A stretch of DNA of 13,815 bases from Ruminococcus sp. UBA3855 (GTDB lineage Bacteria > Bacillota > Clostridia > Oscillospirales > Ruminococcaceae): contig DGHF01000228.1 of assembly GCA_002392545.1 (NCBI GenBank), positions 1 through 13,815 of the forward strand, given 5' to 3'. Below the pieces are notes generated by a model. The model was given only the letters and a program-made list of their open reading frames with translations, was not told the DNA's origin and did no database searches. Position numbers and translations under genes: made by a program. Shown here in pieces: positions 5,956-12,537 of this stretch (its first letter is position 1; the number at the start of each line of letters is the position of its first letter).

Positions 5956-6537
5956 ATGGAAAATGTTATTAAACCTACATCCCCTGAACGTCCCACAAAT
6001 CAGCGTTTTTCTACCATGGAAATTGTTTACATCGGGATTTTTTCGGCATTGTTAGCCGTATGCAGTCAACTGCAAATCCCCCTGACTGTTCCGGTGACAT
6101 TGCAGACATTCGGGGTATTTTTTGCACTGGAGATTCTCGGCGGAAAGAGAGGCTTTTTTTCCGTGCTGGTGTTCATTCTGCTGGGGGCGATTGGAATACC
6201 GGTATTTGCAGGGTTTACAGGCGGATTAGGTGTGCTGTTTGGTTCAACAGGCGGTTACATTTTGGGCTTTATTCTGACAGCTGGTATTTACTGGATTGCA
6301 GAAAAGACCCTCGGCGGAAAATTATGGGTTCGCATTAGTGCAATGGTATTGGGCTTGCTTCTCTGCTATGTATTTGGGACAGCGTGGTTTATGCTGATTT
6401 ATGCAAGAGATAACGGCGCAATCGAATTAGGCACGGCTCTGGGATGGTGTGTGATTCCGTTTTTATTGCCGGATGCCGTCAAGATGGTTCTTGCATTCGT
6501 ACTGAGCGGACGGCTGAAAAAATATGTCAAGCTTTAA
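5956..6537 (+). CDS. bioY: Biotin transporter BioY (ECF transporter substrate-binding component)
   Basis: A 193-residue membrane protein with about six membrane helices. It binds and imports biotin, alone or with the shared ECF energy module. BioY features: the first-helix region MEIVYIGIFSALLAVCSQ, then QIPLTVPVTLQTFGVFFA, the GGKRG loop, LLGAIGIPVFAGFTGG, and LFGSTGGYILGF in the middle helices. The start at 5956 is chosen for the AGGAGG site nine bases upstream; an ATG at 5911 lies within the promoter and is not used. No bioM/bioN or ecfA/T genes are adjacent, so the energy module must be elsewhere. The gene overlaps the DUF1284 gene by 14 bp, so the two form an operon under the BirA-type operator. 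Confidence 0.95.
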   Translation: MENVIKPTSPERPTNQRFSTMEIVYIGIFSALLAVCSQLQIPLTVPVTLQTFGVFFALEILGGKRGFFSVLVFILLGAIGIPVFAGFTGGLGVLFGSTGGYILGFILTAGIYWIAEKTLGGKLWVRISAMVLGLLLCYVFGTAWFMLIYARDNGAIELGTALGWCVIPFLLPDAVKMVLAFVLSGRLKKYVKL

Positions 6538-6913
6538 TCTGCGCCCGCATCATGGACTATGCATCCAGTTTTTTGAGGGAAAAGGCTATAGTCCGGAATT
6601 TGTTCGGCATATGAGAGAAATGATTTTTCAACTCCATGAATATAATCCCTATATTGCATTAACAGTGGGAGCAGATGTTCTCTGTTCCCACTGTCCGCAT
6701 TGTATTGATAATGTTTGTGAATGTTCCGAAAAAGTGCAACGTTTCGACAAGGCGGTACTGCAATACTGCAATCTTTCAGAGGGTTCAGAAATGCCATGGA
6801 ATGATTTTCAGTCAATCGTGAAAGAATCCATTCTGAAAAAGGGCTTGCTTGCGGAAATCTGCGGAGACTGTCAATGGTTCGGGATTTGTGGTAAATCGAA
6901 AAATAATTTGTAG
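6524..6913 (+). CDS. DUF1284 family Cys-rich protein
   Basis: 129 residues beginning SFNLRPHHGLCIQFFEGKGY, the hallmark start of DUF1284 proteins. Cysteines form a likely metal or iron-sulfur site: C13, then C54/C57/C60/C65/C67, then C113/C116/C122. The biochemical function of the family is not known. The start at 6524 lies inside the end of bioY (14-bp overlap, different frame) with no good RBS of its own, so translation is probably coupled to bioY. The shared BirA-type control suggests, without proving, a link to biotin or to an iron-sulfur-dependent step. No terminator follows; the next promoter starts 3 bp after the stop. Confidence 0.85.
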   Translation: MSSFNLRPHHGLCIQFFEGKGYSPEFVRHMREMIFQLHEYNPYIALTVGADVLCSHCPHCIDNVCECSEKVQRFDKAVLQYCNLSEGSEMPWNDFQSIVKESILKKGLLAEICGDCQWFGICGKSKNNL

Positions 6914-6916
6914 ATA

Positions 6917-6945
6917 TTGACATATTTTCCCCTTTATGGTATAAT
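6917..6945 (+). promoter_or_regulatory. Sigma-A promoter of the second LRR gene
   Basis: TTGACA (6917-6922), 17 bp, TATAAT (6940-6945). The leader (TTTACCGAAAGGGGCG, then AAATTATG) repeats that of the first LRR gene almost base for base, so the duplication includes the 5' region. Confidence 0.88.
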
Positions 6946-6978
6946 AGAAACAATCAATTTACCGAAAGGGGCGAAATT

Positions 6979-7758
6979 ATGCCGTTCAAAATTGAAAATG
7001 GGGTTCTCATCAAACATATTTATGATGGTGTTCAGAATATTGGCATTCCTAAAAATGTGACAATAATTGGGAAAGATGCTTTCAGAGGTGATTCTTTCAT
7101 CACTTCCATTATAATTCCAGATGGTGTCAAAGAAATTGGAAATTTTGCTTTTGCCTATTGTACCAGCCTGAAAAATCTTATAATTCCTGACAGTGTAACA
7201 AGTGTTGGAGATAGGGCTTTCATCGGATGTCTGGAACTGAAAAGCATTTCTATTCCTAAACATCTGCGTAAAATTGATGCAAACCATAACTTTTATGGAA
7301 TATTTGGAACTCAAGAAATTATAATTCGCAACTCTGAAACACCTGTCGAAAAGGCTACTACAAAAACAGCAGAAAAAACCCCCCCCAAAAAAACAACTAA
7401 AAAAACCACAACTCAAAAAGCCAAACCTGCAACACCTCCACCCCCTGCACCTAAACCCACAGAACCCGAAGAGGTCTGCGAAAAAACCGAACTCGAAATG
7501 ATTTTCGAATATTTCAAAATGTCTGAAGACAAGGACGCAAGAATTTATATTCAAAATCATTTAGCCGAGTTTATGCAATTTTTAATTGACAAGCAGAATG
7601 TAGAACGTATCACTGAAATCACGGAACATACCGACTTTTTAACAGCCGATAACATTGATGAATTTCTGAAATATTCCATCCAGAATTCTGAAAACGGCGG
7701 TTCATTCAAAATTCAGCTCATTTTGACCAATTACAAGGCGAAATTGCTCAATTTATAA
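6979..7758 (+). CDS. LRR (BspA-type) protein with Pro/Lys/Thr-rich linker and helical C-terminal domain, copy 2
   Basis: 259 residues, paralogue of the protein at 5120-5815. It has three BspA-type LRRs (about 20-100): IGIPKNVTIIGKDAFRG, IIIPDGVKEIGNFAFAYC and LIIPDSVTSVGDRAFIGC. A Lys/Thr/Pro linker (about 121-168, with PPPPAPKP shared with copy 1) follows. The C-terminal helical domain (169-259) matches copy 1 at more than half of its positions by eye: EMIFEYFKMSEDKDARIYI, LIDKQ, EHTDFLT, NIDEFL, GGSFKIQ and NYKAKLL. The extra LRR accounts for most of the length difference. No signal peptide or membrane segment was seen. The function is unknown. The 3' end overlaps the convergent HAD phosphatase gene by 11 bp, with no terminator between them. 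Confidence 0.85.
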   Translation: MPFKIENGVLIKHIYDGVQNIGIPKNVTIIGKDAFRGDSFITSIIIPDGVKEIGNFAFAYCTSLKNLIIPDSVTSVGDRAFIGCLELKSISIPKHLRKIDANHNFYGIFGTQEIIIRNSETPVEKATTKTAEKTPPKKTTKKTTTQKAKPATPPPPAPKPTEPEEVCEKTELEMIFEYFKMSEDKDARIYIQNHLAEFMQFLIDKQNVERITEITEHTDFLTADNIDEFLKYSIQNSENGGSFKIQLILTNYKAKLLNL

Positions 7759-8395
7759 GAATCTGCTCCAATTCCGGCACATCTTTGACAATCTGGCTTG
7801 CATGGTGTTCTTTCAGAAACGGAACATCACGGAAACCCCATGCCACGCTGATACACGGCATTCCGGCATTTTTCGCCGTTTCAATGTCAACGTCAGAATC
7901 CCCAATGTAAACAGCCTGTTCTCTGGTGAGATGCAATGCATTTAATACCGCATTGACCGAATCGGGAGCAGGTTTTCTGCGGATGCCCTCTTTTTCTCCT
8001 GCGACAGCATCAAACAAATTCGGGAAATACTGTTCACACAAGGACTGTACCGCATAATCGGCTTTATTGGAAATGACCGCCGTATGAATGCCGTGTTCCC
8101 TGAGATTCTGCAATAATTCCGGAATTCCGGCATAAGGGGTGGTATTATCGGCACAATGCACCTGATAATATGCCGTAAAATCAGAATGCACCTTGTCAAT
8201 GACTGCGGTTTCCGTTTCCTTTGGTACACTGCGTTCAATGAGTTTGCGGATACCATTTCCCACAAACTGCCGTACTTCATCGACAGTATGCAGGGGCATA
8301 TCATTTTTTTTCATTGCATGATTGACAGCATCCGCCAAATCCTGCAATGTGTCCAAAATTGTTCCATCCAAATCAAAAATTACTAACTGATACAT
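7748..8395 (-). CDS. HAD-family phosphatase, phosphoglycolate phosphatase-like
   Basis: 215 residues with all HAD motifs. Motif I is FDLDGT (nucleophile D8, acid/base D10), motif II is VISNK (S109), motif III is the KP at 141-142, and motif IV is GDSDVD (165-170). A helical cap lies between motifs I and II (about 15-85), as in subfamily IA enzymes of the Gph/PpaX type. It is likely to remove phosphate from a small molecule such as 2-phosphoglycolate, or to act as a pyrophosphatase; the substrate cannot be fixed from sequence. An AAAGGAA site lies about eight bases before the ATG. No convincing promoter was found in 8396-8516. The 3' end runs 11 bp into the convergent LRR copy 2 gene. Confidence 0.9.
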   Translation of the reverse strand: MYQLVIFDLDGTILDTLQDLADAVNHAMKKNDMPLHTVDEVRQFVGNGIRKLIERSVPKETETAVIDKVHSDFTAYYQVHCADNTTPYAGIPELLQNLREHGIHTAVISNKADYAVQSLCEQYFPNLFDAVAGEKEGIRRKPAPDSVNAVLNALHLTREQAVYIGDSDVDIETAKNAGMPCISVAWGFRDVPFLKEHHASQIVKDVPELEQILIN

Positions 8396-8516
8396 GATTT
8401 ATTTTCCTTTCTGTAAGTTCAAAATAGCAATCTATACGAAATGCATAAAGCAGGAAATGCTTTTCATTGCCTTCATTGTGCAAAATCCCGAAATTTTCAA
8501 AAAATGGGAACAAAAA

Positions 8517-8545
8517 TTGACATTCTTCCCGAAACATGATAAAAT
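8517..8545 (+). promoter_or_regulatory. Sigma-A promoter of the Spo0A-C-like gene
   Basis: TTGACA (8517-8522), 17 bp, TAAAAT (8540-8545). The start point would lie about 30 nt before the ATG at 8584. Confidence 0.8.
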
Positions 8546-8583
8546 GAAAAAGTTGAACATTTTGTATCGAAAAGAGGTTTTTT

Positions 8584-8949
8584 ATGCAATCCAAAAACGA
8601 AAAACTCTTCACATTTATTTACGAAGAAGTACAAAAAACAGGAATCCTTCCCCATATTTCTGGCTGTAAATATATTACCAGTGCGGTCTATCTGATTATG
8701 AATGACAGTTCTCTCATGTATGAAATCATGTTGCTTTACAAGAAGATTGCCACAGAGTATGACACCACCTATACGGCAGTAGAACACTGTATCCGCCATG
8801 CCATTACATCAGCATATCATGCACACCCTGAATCAGTTGAACGTATTGTTAAAATCACTGACCATAAACCCAAAAATTCAGAGTTTATTTGCGGACTTGC
8901 TGAAAGAATCCGACTTCAGATGATGATAGACGAAAGAGAGTGGAGCTAA
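8584..8949 (+). CDS. Stand-alone Spo0A C-terminal (DNA-binding) domain protein
   Basis: 121 residues that match the DNA-binding domain of the sporulation regulator Spo0A over the whole length, with no receiver domain. Key parts: GILPHISGCKYITSAVYLIM (20-39); KKIATEYDTTYTAVEHCIRHAI (53-74), where Spo0A has the recognition helix TTxxxVERAIRHAIE; and KPKNSEFICGLAERIRL (95-111), matching KPTNSEFIAxIADKLRLE. The conserved RHAI and NSEF signatures are intact, so DNA binding is plausible. Without a receiver there is no phospho-switch. It might compete at Spo0A boxes or control its own targets; both are inferences. An AGAGG site precedes the ATG. There is no upstream fragment of a receiver domain, so it is not a simple truncation in this window. 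Its stop abuts the stop of the convergent TetR gene. Confidence 0.87.
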   Translation: MQSKNEKLFTFIYEEVQKTGILPHISGCKYITSAVYLIMNDSSLMYEIMLLYKKIATEYDTTYTAVEHCIRHAITSAYHAHPESVERIVKITDHKPKNSEFICGLAERIRLQMMIDEREWS

Positions 8950-9510
8950 TCATTTCAAAATGGTGCAGAATCCCTCAAAAGAAACGTCACTCGAAATTCT
9001 GCCCAGTTCTTCCAAGGAAAAACGCAGATTTCCCCGAAGCCATTCCCGATAAACTTCCTGCATCCCTGCCAGCAAAAAACGGACATATACATACAATACA
9101 TCAGAATTGACCGTTACTTTGTCACGGCACATTTCTGTCACATTGTCGGCAATGATTGTCTTAGACTGTTCCCAGAAAAAATCCATGTTTGGAAGTGTTG
9201 CCGCATACTGGAAAAATACCATATTTTCACTTACAACTTTTCCCAATGACTGATAAAATACCATTGCATTGAAAGTCTGCTCGAAAAAATTCTGCATTTC
9301 CAGCATTTCCACCAGCCTGTTGATAATTTGTCTTGAACAGTCCAGCATCACATCATCCATGGTATCATAGTGTAAATAGAAAGTTTTTCTGTCAATATTG
9401 GCTTTTTTCGCCAATGCAGTCACGGTGATTCTTTTTCCGCTGTATTCCGTCAGCAAATCGAGATACGCTGAACGGATTCGGGAACGAGTGTTCTGTTTTC
9501 TTTTATCCAT
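8950..9510 (-). CDS. TetR/AcrR-family transcriptional regulator
   Basis: 186 residues. The N-terminal helix-turn-helix is at about 28-48 (ITVTALAKKANIDRKTFYLHY), typical of TetR repressors. The rest is an all-helical ligand/dimerisation domain ending near FEGFCTIL. The ligand is unknown. I chose the ATG at 9510; a GTG at 9519 in the same frame is possible but has a worse RBS, and neither RBS is strong (AAAGAAAGTG region). It is transcribed away from the HD-domain gene, and the two promoters overlap inside a palindrome at 9581-9606. It therefore probably represses itself and the HD-CmpB operon. The 3' end abuts the Spo0A-C-like gene with no gap. Confidence 0.88.
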   Translation of the reverse strand: MDKRKQNTRSRIRSAYLDLLTEYSGKRITVTALAKKANIDRKTFYLHYDTMDDVMLDCSRQIINRLVEMLEMQNFFEQTFNAMVFYQSLGKVVSENMVFFQYAATLPNMDFFWEQSKTIIADNVTEMCRDKVTVNSDVLYVYVRFLLAGMQEVYREWLRGNLRFSLEELGRISSDVSFEGFCTILK

Positions 9511-9568
9511 AAATGCCACACTTTCTTTGCTTTTGTGGAATAAGCCACATTTTCGTGAATATTGCCTA

Positions 9569-9597
9569 TTGATTTTTTCACTTACTTATATTATAAT
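9569..9597 (+). promoter_or_regulatory. Sigma-A promoter of the HD/CmpB operon
   Basis: TTGATT (9569-9574), 17 bp, TATAAT (9592-9597). Its -10 overlaps the -10 of the opposing tetR promoter (9590-9595). Confidence 0.8.
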
Positions 9598-9606
9598 ACC
9601 AGTAAG
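9581..9606 (+). promoter_or_regulatory. Palindrome covering both divergent -10 elements, candidate TetR operator
   Basis: CTTACT (9581-9586) and AGTAAG (9601-9606) are inverted 6-bp arms, 14 bp apart, and enclose both -10 hexamers. A single bound TetR-type dimer could shut both promoters. The assignment to the adjacent regulator is an inference from position. Confidence 0.6.
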
Positions 9607-9618
9607 AGAAAATGTCAA
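9590..9618 (-). promoter_or_regulatory. Sigma-A promoter of the tetR-type gene
   Basis: Minus strand: TTGACA (9613-9618), 17 bp, TATAAT (9590-9595), both perfect. It overlaps the HD-operon promoter and the palindrome. Confidence 0.82.
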
Positions 9619-9645
9619 CCCAAAGACCATGACAGGGGGATTATT

Positions 9646-10182
9646 ATGGTACAAAATTCTGTACTTCATGCAAATCAGTTTCATCATATTTCTTTGCAGA
9701 CTGGTGTCAAATACAGCAAGAGAGAGATTATTGCTGCCATTAAGACACAGGCTGAACCGCTTCTAAAAGAGGGACGGCTTGAAAAATGCAAAGGCTTCAT
9801 TCAGCATTCTGATATTTCTGTCTATCAACATTGCTGTCATGTGGCATATGTGAGCTGTGTCCTCTGCATGAAAATGGGGATTCACGTCAGCTGGAATGAA
9901 ATGATAAGAGGTGCACTGCTGCATGATTATTTTCTCTACGACTGGCACGACCCAAGCCGTCCTGCCGTTGATTTCCGTCATGCGTTCGGACACCCGACTC
10001 TGGCAATGAGGAACGCTCTGGCGGATTACAAACTGACAAGAAAGGAAATGCAGATTATTCAACGTCACATGTTTCCATTAACACCCATTCCACCGACATG
10101 CCGTGAAGGATGGATTATTGTGCTGGCTGATAAAATCTGTACCATTCTTGAGGTTTTAAGAAAGGAGTGTGTACGATTATGA
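9646..10182 (+). CDS. HD-domain phosphohydrolase family protein
   Basis: 178 residues with an HD-type metal site: H62/H65 (YQHCCHVA), the HD pair H93-D94 in RGALLHDYFLYDWH, H116 (HAFGHP), H141 (QRHMFPL) and D162 (VLADKICTILE). HD proteins are usually metal-dependent phosphohydrolases acting on nucleotides or related compounds; the substrate here is not known. The start at 9646 follows AGGGGGA by five bases. An upstream in-frame ATG at 9562 would place the start before the promoter -10 and is rejected. The stop overlaps the ATG of the CmpB-family gene (ATGA), so the two are translationally coupled and probably act together. Expression is likely set by the divergent TetR-type regulator. Confidence 0.87.
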   Translation: MVQNSVLHANQFHHISLQTGVKYSKREIIAAIKTQAEPLLKEGRLEKCKGFIQHSDISVYQHCCHVAYVSCVLCMKMGIHVSWNEMIRGALLHDYFLYDWHDPSRPAVDFRHAFGHPTLAMRNALADYKLTRKEMQIIQRHMFPLTPIPPTCREGWIIVLADKICTILEVLRKECVRL

Positions 10183-10958
10183 CAATCACCATTGCAAATA
10201 TGGAGCTTGATTATTTGTTCCTTACTTTCATGCTGTATAGTTTTATGGGGTGGCTCTTTGAAACGACTTTGGTTTCACTTTGGGAATCGGGGCACTTTCT
10301 GAACCGTGGTTCATTGCTTGGTCCTTATTGTCCGGTATATGGCGGCGGCGCAGTCCTGAGCGTGATAATGGCATATTACATTCCAAATCCGGCAATGCTG
10401 TTTTTCACATCTGCTTGTCTGTGCATTGTGTGTGAGTACATATGCGCCACGATTCTGGAGGATGGTTTTCACATGAAATTATGGGACTATTCCGGCATTC
10501 CGTTTAATTACAAAGGAAGAATCTGTATGTTAGGCTTTTTCTTCTTCGGAATCATGACAACACTGGTCAGCAAGGTTATTCAACCCATTTTTATGGTTCT
10601 TCTGGATGGAGTCAGACCAGAAATCGTCAATGCAACTGCAATTCTGCTTGCGTTGGTTCTCGCAGCGGATACGGTATTTTCAGGAATCGCATTCACAAAG
10701 AAATACCGGAAGTTGTACCGTTTCTACATCCGCTGGCATGTCATGCTCAACAGAGAATTTCGCAGTCTTTCCCGTGCTATCGGCAGAAAAATGCCTGCTT
10801 GGATGATTGAAGACCTGCTCAACATGCAGAGCTACATTCTGCAAAAGAATCGCCGTCTCAATGAAAAACACATTGAACATCGTGAATTTATCGCAGAGCA
10901 CAAGGAACAATTAGAAGAAAAGATGGAAGAAAAAATTGAGCGTTTCCGCAAATCTTGA
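10179..10958 (+). CDS. CmpB-family membrane protein (putative ABC transporter permease, PF06541 type)
   Basis: 259 residues. The N-terminal part has about five membrane helices with family motifs: LYSFMGWLFETT (19-30), RGSLLGPYCPVYGGGA (43-58), a CEYICATILE segment, and KLWDYSGIPFNYKGRICM (99-116). The C-terminal 85 residues are basic then strongly helical and charged (EHKEQLEEKMEEKIERF), likely a cytoplasmic coiled coil. The family name suggests an ABC permease, but no ATPase gene is nearby and transport is unproven. The ATG at 10179 is preceded by AAAGGAG; a GTG at 10167 sits inside that RBS and is rejected. It overlaps the HD gene by 4 bp. A strong terminator follows at 10987. Confidence 0.85.
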   Translation: MTITIANMELDYLFLTFMLYSFMGWLFETTLVSLWESGHFLNRGSLLGPYCPVYGGGAVLSVIMAYYIPNPAMLFFTSACLCIVCEYICATILEDGFHMKLWDYSGIPFNYKGRICMLGFFFFGIMTTLVSKVIQPIFMVLLDGVRPEIVNATAILLALVLAADTVFSGIAFTKKYRKLYRFYIRWHVMLNREFRSLSRAIGRKMPAWMIEDLLNMQSYILQKNRRLNEKHIEHREFIAEHKEQLEEKMEEKIERFRKS

Positions 10959-10986
10959 CTTTTGGTATGCTGTTAATTGCTGAAAT

Positions 10987-11012
10987 GGGGGTCTTGATTG
11001 ACCCCCTTTTTT
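10987..11012 (+). terminator. Intrinsic terminator after the CmpB-family gene
   Basis: GGGGGTC (10987-10993) pairs with GACCCCC (11000-11006), loop TTGATT, followed by six T. The RBS of the next gene (AGGAGGGA) starts directly after the T-run. No promoter was found after it, so read-through may feed the next gene. Confidence 0.88.
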
Positions 11013-11028
11013 AGGAGGGAATTTTCTC

Positions 11029-11358
11029 ATGACAATGCTTGATTTGACGTGCCCCAGATGTGGCGGAAGAATGAAGGTTCCCTATGATAAGCATAAAAAA
11101 ATTACCTGTCCTTATTGCAGTGCAGAATTAAGATTGACAGAATCAAAACCAATCGGCACAGCATCCATGGTTTTTGGTGTTCTTAGCATGATTACATTGG
11201 GATTTCTCTCCATCTTCGGATTTATTGCACTGATTTTTGGAATCATCTGTCTGAACAAACTACCAAACAAAACGCAGGAAGTACATTCTGTCATTGGCAT
11301 TGTTACTGGTATGATTGGAATATTCCTGTTTGTGGGATTGCTGTTATCAATGCAATAA
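11029..11358 (+). CDS. Zinc-ribbon, two-membrane-helix protein (DUF4190-like)
   Basis: 109 residues. A zinc ribbon with two CxxC pairs (C8-C11, C27-C30) is followed by two membrane segments (about 45-71 and 85-107). The GTASMVFGVLSMITLG start and the GFIALIFGIICL stretch resemble DUF4190 proteins. The function is unknown. The ribbon would face the cytoplasm. A good AGGAGGG site lies nine bases before the ATG. There is no clear promoter: the only -35-like TTGACT (10955) has no matching -10. The gene therefore depends on read-through past the terminator at 10987 or on a weak promoter I could not recognise. A second ATG at 11035 is possible. Confidence 0.8.
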   Translation: MTMLDLTCPRCGGRMKVPYDKHKKITCPYCSAELRLTESKPIGTASMVFGVLSMITLGFLSIFGFIALIFGIICLNKLPNKTQEVHSVIGIVTGMIGIFLFVGLLLSMQ

Positions 11359-11367
11359 TTATGAATC

Positions 11368-11400
11368 AAAAACCGCTGTATTTGACGTACAGCGGTTTTT
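11368..11400. terminator. Bidirectional intrinsic terminator between the DUF4190-like gene and queA
   Basis: AAAAACCGCTGTA (11368-11380) pairs with TACAGCGGTTTTT (11388-11400), loop TTTGACG. A-run and T-run flank it symmetrically, so it can end transcripts from both sides. It lies 9 bp after the DUF4190-like stop and 24 bp after the queA stop. Confidence 0.9.
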
Positions 11401-11424
11401 GTTTGTCTCAAAAGTTGTTTTTGC

Positions 11425-12456
11425 TTACGGCAGGATGCACATACAGTCCCCGAATGAGAAAAATCGGTAACGTTCGTTCACGGCTTCTTTGTAAGCGTAC
11501 ATGGTATTCCAGTAACCCATAAAAGCCGATACCAACATAATCAAGGTACTTTCCGGAAGATGGAAATTTGTAATCAGTCCGTCAATGACTTTGAATTGAT
11601 AGGACGGATAGATGAAAATATTGGTATCCCCTTCACATCCGTGCAATGTTCCCCCACAAATCTGACCAGCACTTTCCAGTGTCCGGCATGAAGTAGTTCC
11701 CACGGAAATGACACGACCGCCGTTTGCTTTGGTCTGGTTGATGAGTTGTGCTGTTTCTTCGGGTAACACAAAATGTTCGGAATGCATATGATGCTGTAAA
11801 ATATCGTCCTCTTTGACGGGGCGGAACGTCCCAAGCCCGACATGTAATGTCACATAGGCAATATTGACCCCCATTTCCTGCAAATGGGAAAGCATTTCCT
11901 TTGTGAAATGCAGTCCGGCAGTCGGCGCAGCCGCTGAACCTAACTCACGGGAATAGACTGTCTGATAACGTTCCTTATTTTGCAACTGTTCATGAATGTA
12001 AGGTGGTAAGGGCATCTGACCCACTTCATCAAGGGCAGTATAGAAATTGCCCTCACATTCAAATTTCACAATGCGTTTACCGTCGTCAAGGATTTCCTGA
12101 ACTTCTGCTTTCAGCCGTCCGTTGCCAAAGGAAAAACGGACTCCCTTTTTGCATTTCTTTGCAGGTCGGCAGATGATTTCCCAAAGTTTTTCGCCTTTCT
12201 GCTGTAACAGCAAAAATTCTACAAAGCTGTGTGTTTCCTCACGTTCGCCGTAAAGTCGGGCAGGAAGGACACGGGAATCATTCAGTACCAATAAATCCCC
12301 TTTTTTCAGGAGCTTTCCCAGTTCATAGAAATGATAGTGTGAAATCGCTCCGGTGTTGCGGTTGACTGCCATCATTCGGGAGGAATCACGAGGTTCAACC
12401 GGAGTCTGTGCAATCAGTTCTTCCGGCAAATCATAATAAAAATCAGTTTTTTTCAT
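11425..12456 (-). CDS. queA: S-adenosylmethionine:tRNA ribosyltransferase-isomerase QueA
   Basis: Transfers and isomerises the ribose part of SAM onto preQ1 at position 34 of tRNA, giving epoxyqueuosine, the step before queuosine. It has 343 residues, full family length. Family blocks seen: DFYYDLPEELIAQTP (5-19), LVLNDSRVLPARLYG, ELGSAAAPTAGLHFT, VTLHVGLGTFRPV, ISVGTTSCRTLES and ITNFHLPESTLIMLVSAF, with the usual RFFSFGD near the C-terminus. The ATG follows AAAGGTGAT by about six bases. No tgt or other queuosine gene is adjacent, and no preQ1 riboswitch was seen in the leader. Its likely promoters lie inside the asd regulatory region on the opposite strand, so the two genes share and overlap their control DNA. 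Confidence 0.97.
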   Translation of the reverse strand: MKKTDFYYDLPEELIAQTPVEPRDSSRMMAVNRNTGAISHYHFYELGKLLKKGDLLVLNDSRVLPARLYGEREETHSFVEFLLLQQKGEKLWEIICRPAKKCKKGVRFSFGNGRLKAEVQEILDDGKRIVKFECEGNFYTALDEVGQMPLPPYIHEQLQNKERYQTVYSRELGSAAAPTAGLHFTKEMLSHLQEMGVNIAYVTLHVGLGTFRPVKEDDILQHHMHSEHFVLPEETAQLINQTKANGGRVISVGTTSCRTLESAGQICGGTLHGCEGDTNIFIYPSYQFKVIDGLITNFHLPESTLIMLVSAFMGYWNTMYAYKEAVNERYRFFSFGDCMCILP

Positions 12457-12483
12457 GGTATCACCTTTTTTTTCAAATTTTCC

Positions 12484-12512
12484 TTGACAAATGCGTCAAG
12501 AAATGATATGAT
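12484..12512 (+). promoter_or_regulatory. Sigma-A promoter of the lysine-riboswitch/asd unit
   Basis: TTGACA (12484-12489), 17 bp, TATGAT (12507-12512). The start point would fall at about 12519, at the 5' edge of the aptamer. The -35 lies in a small palindrome, CTTGAC-N6-GTCAAG (12483-12500). Confidence 0.85.
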
Positions 12513-12537
12513 AGTATTAGGATAGAGGTGCGGTCAA
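12508..12537 (-). promoter_or_regulatory. Candidate proximal promoter of queA, antisense to the riboswitch
   Basis: Minus strand: TTGACC (12532-12537), 18 bp, TATCAT (12508-12513). It gives a leader of about 45 nt for queA. The -10 overlaps the -10 of the asd promoter on the other strand. Each hexamer has one mismatch. Confidence 0.45.

Noticed and set aside
6934..7560. Long minus-strand frame opposite LRR copy 2
   Set aside because: Odd Phe/Cys-rich composition produced by reading the opposite strand of the Lys/Pro linker; the plus-strand protein has a paralogue, a promoter and an RBS.
8556..8575. Possible Spo0A box (TTTGTATCGAAAA) before the Spo0A-C-like gene
   Set aside because: The core is not TGTCGAA: TGTATCGAA has two extra bases in the middle, so it is not a credible box.
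12457..12520. A preQ1 riboswitch in the queA leader
   Set aside because: No preQ1-I pseudoknot pattern (C-rich loop with A-rich tail before the RBS) could be found in the short region before the ATG.
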